A stretch of 64,000 bases of DNA. Source: Ptychodera flava (Eukaryota; Hemichordata; Enteropneusta; Ptychoderidae). The notes beneath the pieces are model-generated. The model worked only from the letters and a program-made list of their open reading frames with translations, was not told where the DNA came from and made no database searches. This document shows, piece after piece, positions 39,701 to 48,700 of this stretch. Position 1 is the stretch's first letter. Each line of letters starts with the position of its first letter. A program made the translations under genes and the position numbers. The DNA is taken from the NCBI RefSeq assembly GCF_041260155.1, contig NC_091929.1, positions 26,102,080 to 26,166,079 of the forward strand, in the 5' to 3' direction.

Positions 39701-42700
39701 CCACAAAATGCGTTAAATTCATATTGGACAAGTACAATATTATCAAAAATCGTGACAACTCTGTCGTCTGCCACTGTACTTTGACCTGCTTACTTTGTAG
39801 TTCTAGTCCATGTGTTACTCGTCGTGCCATTGGATAACATTTTGCGCGTGGAACAAAACAGACTGTTTATCATCCAATCAGAGCTCGTGTAATATTTACT
39901 GCAGAGTGTGGGACGGTTTCTGAGAGTGTGGGATCGATTTTTCCCACACTGTCGATCCCGCACTCCCAGCGGCCAGGAATGTGAGAATGATTTTTCTCAC
40001 ACCGTCGATCCCATACTCCAAGTGGCCAGGAAGGTGAGAACAACTATTTACGTACAATATTTTTGGGAAATATATATCTCGCATACTATATTTTCGCTAA
40101 AATGGCGATTTCTCTTGTTTGTTGGTTAACCGTCATTGCTCCCTATTTTCGCTTCAATAACACAGTGAAAAGATATATATTTTGAGTATTAAAATAGGGT
40201 TACTAACATAACAGACGCATTCAATAGATAAAATTGACATTTTAATTAAAGGGTCAGTACCTGTAGCTTTCGATGATTTTTTTCCTTTTTTGTTTTGTAT
40301 GCCAATTACAAGTTCTTGTTCTAATCTCCATGGCATGTTGTAATACCTACAATTTGGCTTGTCAACAAAGCGTCACCGTCGCGTAAAATGGACTGTTATT
40401 GAAGCTGACTAACACAACACACATTTACCGGCTTATAATGGTTGGAAAATATCTATACCTTAATTGAAGTAACAACTGGCATTATTTTACTCCATAGCGT
40501 GTATAGATGATCAAAAAATATTTCCCTTTACCTTCGCCTAACACTTCCACTTCACAGAGGGTGAGAATGCCAGTAATGTTTTCTAGTTGCACAGAGACAA
40601 AACGACCTTCCAGACAGCATTGAACTTCTATCATCGCATTGGAGCTCATCTCATCCGCTGTTATGGTTTGTCCGCACTGTTGGTTGTCAGCAATGACGTC
40701 ACTGCAACCAACTCTGATCACCGCACCACGTAAACGTTGAGCTGACGGAAACAGAGTAGAAGATTGTAAGTCCCTTTTCACATTGAATAATTCAAGCATT
40801 AAAATCTTTATCGGATTCAGTAGTTAAGGGGCTAGTTCGAGATTTGAGTGATGTCTTGCATACTGAGGTCCCCCAAGGTCATGATCTTTCAAAAGACCCC
40901 GAGATCGGTGAAACAGACAGTATAAATTACTGGAATTGCTCTCTTTGCAGTATTTTTGCTTTCACTTCTCCAACCCTGTGGAGTGCTGACATTAATGTGG
41001 TCCCTCGTTTGCTCCTCCACGGAATAGCAGCCGGACACACAAATCCCGCAGGATTTCTGGATTTTTAAGATTTCATGCTGCATGACATTCGTCGGCTTAA
41101 TTTGCATTGTGAGATTTTGGACCATGTTAGAGGGTCCATATCACTATGGACTATGGATAAGTGCATAAGTACGGTGTACGTGTTTTTTCGAGATGTGACT
41201 GAAAGATCCAATAGGACCAAAAACTTTTAGCCGGTAGAGGGTGCACGGCTAAGAACTAGCTAGGTGGACCCCCTAGTTATTGGAAATAAACCCTTTTCAT
41301 ACAAACTACAGATCAGATGTACACTGTAGTCACATTGGATAATCTTCCTGATTTTGCTTCAAATTACAGGGTAAAAATAATATTTCTTGCAAACGGCATT
41401 GAAGATAGGAGTCAAGGAATTATATGTTAAGTTTTCCTGTTAAATATTTAATAATTTTCTTTGATTTTCTCAGAGTAACCGAGAAATGTAGTTTGTTTAC
41501 CGGTTTGACTGGTAACAATATACATCATCAATATAAATTGTGTGACATTGTACGTTTGCCCGACCTGGCCTCTATCAGACAAAAGGGGAAAGATTTACAA
41601 ATTCATCTTTTGCAATAAAATATATGGTATTATAATACATTATCACATGCACAAGCAAGTTTGTCGTCTCTGAACAGAAAATACCGGGATTTATACTCTG
41701 GTCGTTCTGCGTCACGACAACCCGCGTCTATGTCGTCAAATATTTGATGCGTCGGAACTTGTTTGCATAGGTCATCGATGTGCTCGTCGATGTAAACCAA
41801 CAAAATCGCTGCCCGTACCTCTCCTGCGATCAAAATTCGTCTGACGTGAAAATTTGTAAAAATCAGTATGATTTTTTAGGGTCTCACTAAATACATCCAC
41901 TGAGCTCATTTTGAGTCCCTCTTTGTTAGTATTGTACCAATATTGGGTTATATCCGTATAGACCCTCTACCGCCTGAACTTTCGACGCACATAGTACATT
42001 AGCATGGTACCTGAAAACTCGGGTCCTTGCCTGACCAACTCGGGTGACAAACAGAAGACTTTTAATCCCCCCAAGGTGTGAATGTTCCATTGTTATGTTT
42101 ACATTATCCAGCTGGTGCCGTTGTAGTGCCATTTTAGGAAAGGCAGGTCTGTGAAATTGATCCTCTGATAACTAAGTAGGGAAGTGGGGTATTCCTAAGT
42201 TAATGGCGCTTTCACGTAATGGCTTTCGTGCAGTAGACGTGCAGTGTCCACTGTAAGTCCGGGCGCACGCTGCGCCCCGACATTTTTATAGACTACGACA
42301 ACAAAAATACAAACGAAAAACACAAGAGTGTAACGCTCGTAGATTCCGAAGGAAATACGTGAATAATTTCGGGAAAAAAAACGAAGTCGAAGCTATCGCA
42401 TTACAGTGGATTTTGTATTTACGTACTGTCGGGCGCGACTTTACAAAGTGTTCGCGCTGTTTAGATCATCAGTCGATAATTGTTCTCGAAAAATAACATA
42501 ATTTTGATGAGTTGAATTTCTACGCCTATGCTATTTTGAAATCGTATATAACTTCGTGAAGGTACATGCTGTGTGAGGTCATCTGGCATTTCCTCCATAC
42601 ATAAATGAAAGTGCTGTGTTCCTCACTCACGCGCCTGACGATTAGAAATGGTTGTCAACTCGCCCACGGCGTATTGCTTTTGCTCTGAAAGTAGGTCAGA

Positions 42701-45700
42701 AGTTGTAACGCGGAACTTTTGTTAGAAACTCCTTTTATTTTGAAAAAAAATATTGGCTTGTGCATCTGATAAGTATAGTATTCCTAATATTTTTCTTCGT
42801 TCGACTCAAAAACTACTCTTGACGTAATGACCGTGTCACCATTCGTCTTCGACTCGTAGTGACATGGTCATTATGTCACTCGTATTTTCCTTCGCCGAAC
42901 GACGGAAAATGTTTCGGAATAATATCTAAGTATTTAGTAAAGGAGCAGGCAGTATTAGGGACATGAATATATATATGAATCTTGCTTTTAAAAATGCGAA
43001 CAGCAGTAGACGAGGCCATGTACCATAATACTGCGCCATACTATTGGCTTGTTGAGCCAGGCTGGCTATACATTGTCATCCCTCTTCACGTTAATATTTC
43101 TTTCTTTGAGTCGAGTTTGCATGAAAAGTGTAAAAATGCTATTGAATTCAATGTTTTTCAAACATATTTGATTAAAATAATCGAACCTTAACAAGAAGTG
43201 AATCAGATATAAATAATCATAATGATGGAAATTGTTTGCAAGCCTCGTCCGTCATCCATCTGTGTCCCTCATTTAAGCGTGTATTGTTGGCCTGCCACAC
43301 ACACTCTTTTCTCTGCCCAGCACACATTCATCAGAGTAAGAAATATGATGGTTTCATAAGTATGGTACTAATTATTATGCTGTCTTAGCCTTCTCAAAAT
43401 ATTATCATTAAATTACTTTCGTCGCGGATGATTGATTGGCCAATTAGTGGCATGGAATAATGTTTGGTTAAATGATCACAGAAGGTGAAATTTATCGACC
43501 TGCACGCAGTCGTACTTGTGCTAGCTAACAAACGTTATTTGTGACAGGCCAACAATGCGTGCAGTAAGATAGTGGTAGGGGACAGGCTAGAGAAATCGCG
43601 AGAGAAGTCTTATTTTTATTCATATCCCGCCATCAATACCCTCAATAAAATTTCAAATCCTCATTAAATATAGCCGCATATTAGGGGATGAAATGTATTG
43701 CACAGTACTGCTCGCAGATGTCACACACTAACGTTTTTCACGCATGCATAAATATTTTGTTTTGGTTATATAAGTGTTGTCAGAGTTAGTAAAATCATAA
43801 TCATAAATGATTCATTTTTAAATGCATCAATGGACTTTTAGATTTATCAAGTTAATCCAAAATGTCGGGTCAATTGAACCCGATGAAAAGCACCAAACGA
43901 CGAGCATGAGAGAGTATGCTAATTGAGAATTCATGGCTACACGCTACCAAATAGTGAAAACCTGAGCACGGTGACCTACCGAAGAAAATTCTATATACAA
44001 AGTACAAGACATATATGACCAAGATGCTACTTTTTTAAAGTTTTACAAAATTGACTGTACTGTAAGGTTGAAATATGCTACAAATAAAACTTTGGATCTC
44101 TGAAATTTTTGGTATCATGATGACAAATTTGGTGAAATATAAAAGAAATCATTCATTCACACATTTTTTCAGTAAATTAGAATCTTTGCCGTTCAAAATT
44201 TTACTTTTGTTTTATTGTACGATGAGAATATGAACATTTCATTCACTTGCATAAACTTGAAATGAATGTTTATTTATTGATTGTAAGTGATTTTCGTGAA
44301 AAGATTACTTTTCTTTTCAACGTACGTTTGCAGAAAATCAAGCGGTGAGACTCAGTCTTTTTTCCTAAATATTTGATTATTCTAATATACCAGATTTCGA
44401 AAATCCCTAATGCAAAAAGTGTAACAATAGCTACATTTTCAACATGAGTTTAAACAGTTAACTACAAAAGATGATGTTAATATACAATACAATATTGAAA
44501 AATATCAAGTTTAGCATACCTATAGATCATTCACATATTTGTTATACCATACATATATACAATGTTTTCATTCAAGACGATGCACTCTTTTATGCACTGT
44601 AGTCAACGTTTTTTTTGTGAACAGTGATATATCTATTCTCCATTTTGGCCATTGTCTATTGATTTATGTCAATTAACGAAGGTATTCTCTGTGTTGCTCT
44701 TCGGCCTAATCTTGTGTACAAGTACGTTTCACTATCATTAGCGTCATATGACCAGACTTGTCTTCAACTACGTCAGAGGCAGAGCTATTTCCGTCACTGT
44801 TACTTCTGGTATGCAGTGACAGTGACATTGCTGTTAGGCAGTAGCAGGGCAGTAGCTGTATTAACTTGATAAATTTGACGATATTTTTTATCATTTTTTA
44901 CAACTGCGTTATTGTTCTACTCCCTACAACATGTGACATGTAAACTGTCCAGTATTCCGCTTGCCAACACGGCCTGTGTATGTGTACAATGCATTTGTAT
45001 CATTGACAAAAGACTTTCAGTTTGAACTCTAATTCAATTATCACCGATAGTGTTTACATATAGAGGTTTTAGTTAGTAGTAAATTATGCATTGTGTAATC
45101 TCATTGTGTCCCCATTTCATTGCAAAACAATGTCAGCTTGGTCGATCTCGGATGCAATATTGAAACACAGTGAGAATGCACAGGGACCCCTGGATAATAA
45201 TTGCTTGTGTTATATGGTGAACTATTTTGGTAGCGACCGACAAATTAACCTTATTTTTTGATAATGATTAATGAAAATATTCTTCCATGCCATCATTTGA
45301 ATACTTTACTTTTCCAATATCATTGAAAGGAATTTACTGGTAACATTTCGAAAATGCAAAGAGGGATTATTACCATACTGATGAAACCGTAACATCCTCA
45401 TTCTAACGTATGTGTGCTTGGCAACAGAAAAAGTATATGTCAAACACGACACGCACAAGTGACGACCAAGGACGTTATAACTCACGCCGCCGCTAATGGT
45501 TCCAAACAATTTCATTCCATCAGCCCTTGTTACAGTTTTCTTCAATGTTCGATGATTAAAAACAGTTGAATGATAATATGCTATTACAGCTGATGTAAAT
45601 GTTTTCAATACGGAAAACATTTACATAAAAATGTAAATGTTTTCCCTTTTGTTTGAAGGGGCAAGGCCAGTTCGATGAGCACTCCACCCACAATATTACT

Positions 45701-48700
45701 TAATGATGTATACTATTACTGATCAACAAGGTAAAATTGCATTTCTTGTTGTAAGAAAATATCAATAAATGGTGGATAACTAAATAAGGGATCAAATTAA
45801 TGTCATATTCCACAAAGTTTGATAACAGAAACGAGAAATACTGCAAACGGATTTATCCAAATAAGTTCTACTGCTTATATAACCTGAGCTTGGGATCTTT
45901 TGGGCTGATGACCACAGGGGAACCTCGATATGCATGGCATCTTAAGCTAGAACGCCATCGGGACACAAATTTGGACTCTCAGATTTTAACAATTTTTTCC
46001 TTCACTTATGGGTGTTCATTTTAAATCTCCTGGTTTTCGCCTGCTTAGTTTTTCGAAATTCGAGTAGGAAAATTCTATTTTTCTCCATAGAGTTTACACA
46101 GGCATGGCGGCCATTTTGGATTTTAAATATCTGTATGTCTTGAGTAATTTGTTTCCCTAGTGCCAAAATTTGCCCGGTGACCCCCGATTTTTATTCTTGA
46201 CTTTAAAACAGAATGGTTGAAAAAATTTCTCAGGGAAAGTTTGAGCAAAATTTTAAGTCTTTCACTTTCAGGCGCATACTACCTTAAAACCTTTACGATA
46301 TTCCCATTCTCGCGATACTTGTGTGCTCCCCCTGTCCCTCTTAAATCCAACGAGGCTTGCGTGCTATGCAAGCCCTGACGTTGTGTGTATCCTGGCCTTT
46401 AAATATTAGCTTCGATGTTATGGTGGTTTTTATTTGATACCCATTATGCCGTCATAAAATGGTATATATTGGTACATGAGAGGTAAAATGTATCAAGCAT
46501 TATATTCGGAATCTCGGCAAAAAGTTTGTATTCATCTTCTTGGATGAAAATAAAAGTAAAAATTGTTTTATAAAATTTGCAAGTCTAAGCTACTCAATTT
46601 TCGGACAACATCTTCTTAGGTCTCGAGGTCCATTGCCCTTGTCAATTGGAATGAAATTAAAGACGAAGAGACTGTTACACTGTGTAAGACAAGAATGCAA
46701 TGAAATTATGATATGTAGGCGTACGCGGCAAAATAGGTTGTCGTTTGATTTCCAGCTAATAATAAGCTACAGTAAACTTACCAGCTGCGTCTCTGTTCGT
46801 GATGACAATTGTATGAACTTTATATTCTACAACTAGGTCAACTTTCCACCAGGGTCAAAGTCATTCCCAGTATGCGTACAACTTTGACCGCTGTATTTAT
46901 TATCTCTGTTTCCGTCTACTGCTCTGGAGGCAACCCCACCAGCATATACACTGCTCTGGATTGCACTCTTCAGAAAGGCAAAGTTCCAACATGACGAATT
47001 GCCTGTGTGTAAAATGTTATTTTAACCTCTAATTGGAGCTTTTTCTGCGTTTGAGATGATTGTTATTTCGTCAATTAGGTCAGGTTGTCCTCACTGAAGT
47101 ACGACTTTTGTGTTGATATATAGGTTGTTTACCCTTCCAGTCATTCTTTGTATTTCGAATGCTTTCAAACTATTTGATGATAATCAGGAAAAACAACAGA
47201 TGATGTGTTTGGATATAATATTGACAAAAATAAAACGGACAGCTCGGTTTTATATTTGATTAAGGTCAGCTATGCATGTTTGCATTGCGATTACAACATT
47301 TCACAAATGTACGTGCACGTATTATAAACCTATTGTAACCGTAGCCGAGGACGTTCGAATCGTAAAAACATATAATATGGTGTATTTTTAATACGCATTG
47401 ATACCAAGTAAGGGCGACGAGTCACACAAGCATGCTGATTATGAATTCGTATACAAAATGACACGTCATTGTTCTATGTAAAAATTATTATGCGCATTCT
47501 TTTTTAACAAAGTGAATGGTGCAAAAAATTAAACACAATCTAAGGTTTTATGACTCAGCGAATGCAAAAACATATTGTCATTTCGATAATAATTAAGCAA
47601 TAACCCCCGCCGCAGGAGGGTATACACGAGATTATCGAGTGCATACCCTCCTGCGAAGGGGTTATTGCTATTATATTATATCAACTTGCGTGTATTTGTT
47701 GTCTTACTTGGGTATTTTCATCAACTACGCGCCAAATGCAGAAAATGGACGTCTGAGAGATCGAACGTCGGAAATTCTGCGCCCGAGACCAAGCATTTTT
47801 ATGTATGGATTCGTACAGGCACACAGTATCCTACGATAAATACACATTACGCGTACGTCCATATCGACATTGCATTTTATTCGCATGCAACACGAACGAT
47901 ACTTGTCGAAAATTACCTGCTGCACTCACACAGAAAATGGGTCAAGAGTTCAAGTAGCGAACTTGCTAAATGCATGGACGAAACGAAACGAAAGGAACGA
48001 TACACGCCCTATGATTGGCTAGACGCTGCAATATTCGTCCTTTTCGTATGCAATCCTTTGTTCTGATTGGCTGAACGAAAACGACGAAAGAATTTTTGTT
48101 CCTTTCGTTCACATTCTCGTGTATACCCTCCTGCGGCGGGGGGTTATTGCTTAATTATTATCGAAATGACAATATGTTTTTGCATTCGCTGAGTCATAAA
48201 ACCTTAGATTGTGTTTAATTTTTTGCACCAAGTCAGTGGTCAGTTTGTTTAAACATGTGACTCAACTGGAGTGTATGTTGAAGTATTTGTGTTCGATGGA
48301 AGGACAGTGAATAACTAAGTCAGATAAATATGCATTTTTATAGGATAATTCAGTATCGGTATCTTATTCCCATGGTATTATGATTGGACATGTAGACGAA
48401 CTTCACACTTTGTAGATGTACTTATTTGCTTTAGCGACAGATACCAGCATGGAAAAAATAACTTTTATAAGTCTTGGGCCCTAAGATCCAAATTATTTCA
48501 ATTGCATTTCCTGTCAGGACGATGAAACAAATATTGGTGGAAATTAAATGTTCAATACAAAAATGTCCTCAGATCAAAATAATGCTTGTCAATGCTGATA
48601 ATCATGCGCATTTGGACCGTATTTCGCGATCGTACATCCAATAAATGATTACGCAGGTACTGTACATCGGCTAACATGTGAGGAATTAGCCGTACATTTA

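Noticed and set aside
42815..42875. Short inverted repeat GACGTAATGACCGTGTCAC
   Set aside because: Arms are under 20 bases with mismatches and no second copy was noticed; likely chance or a minor element.
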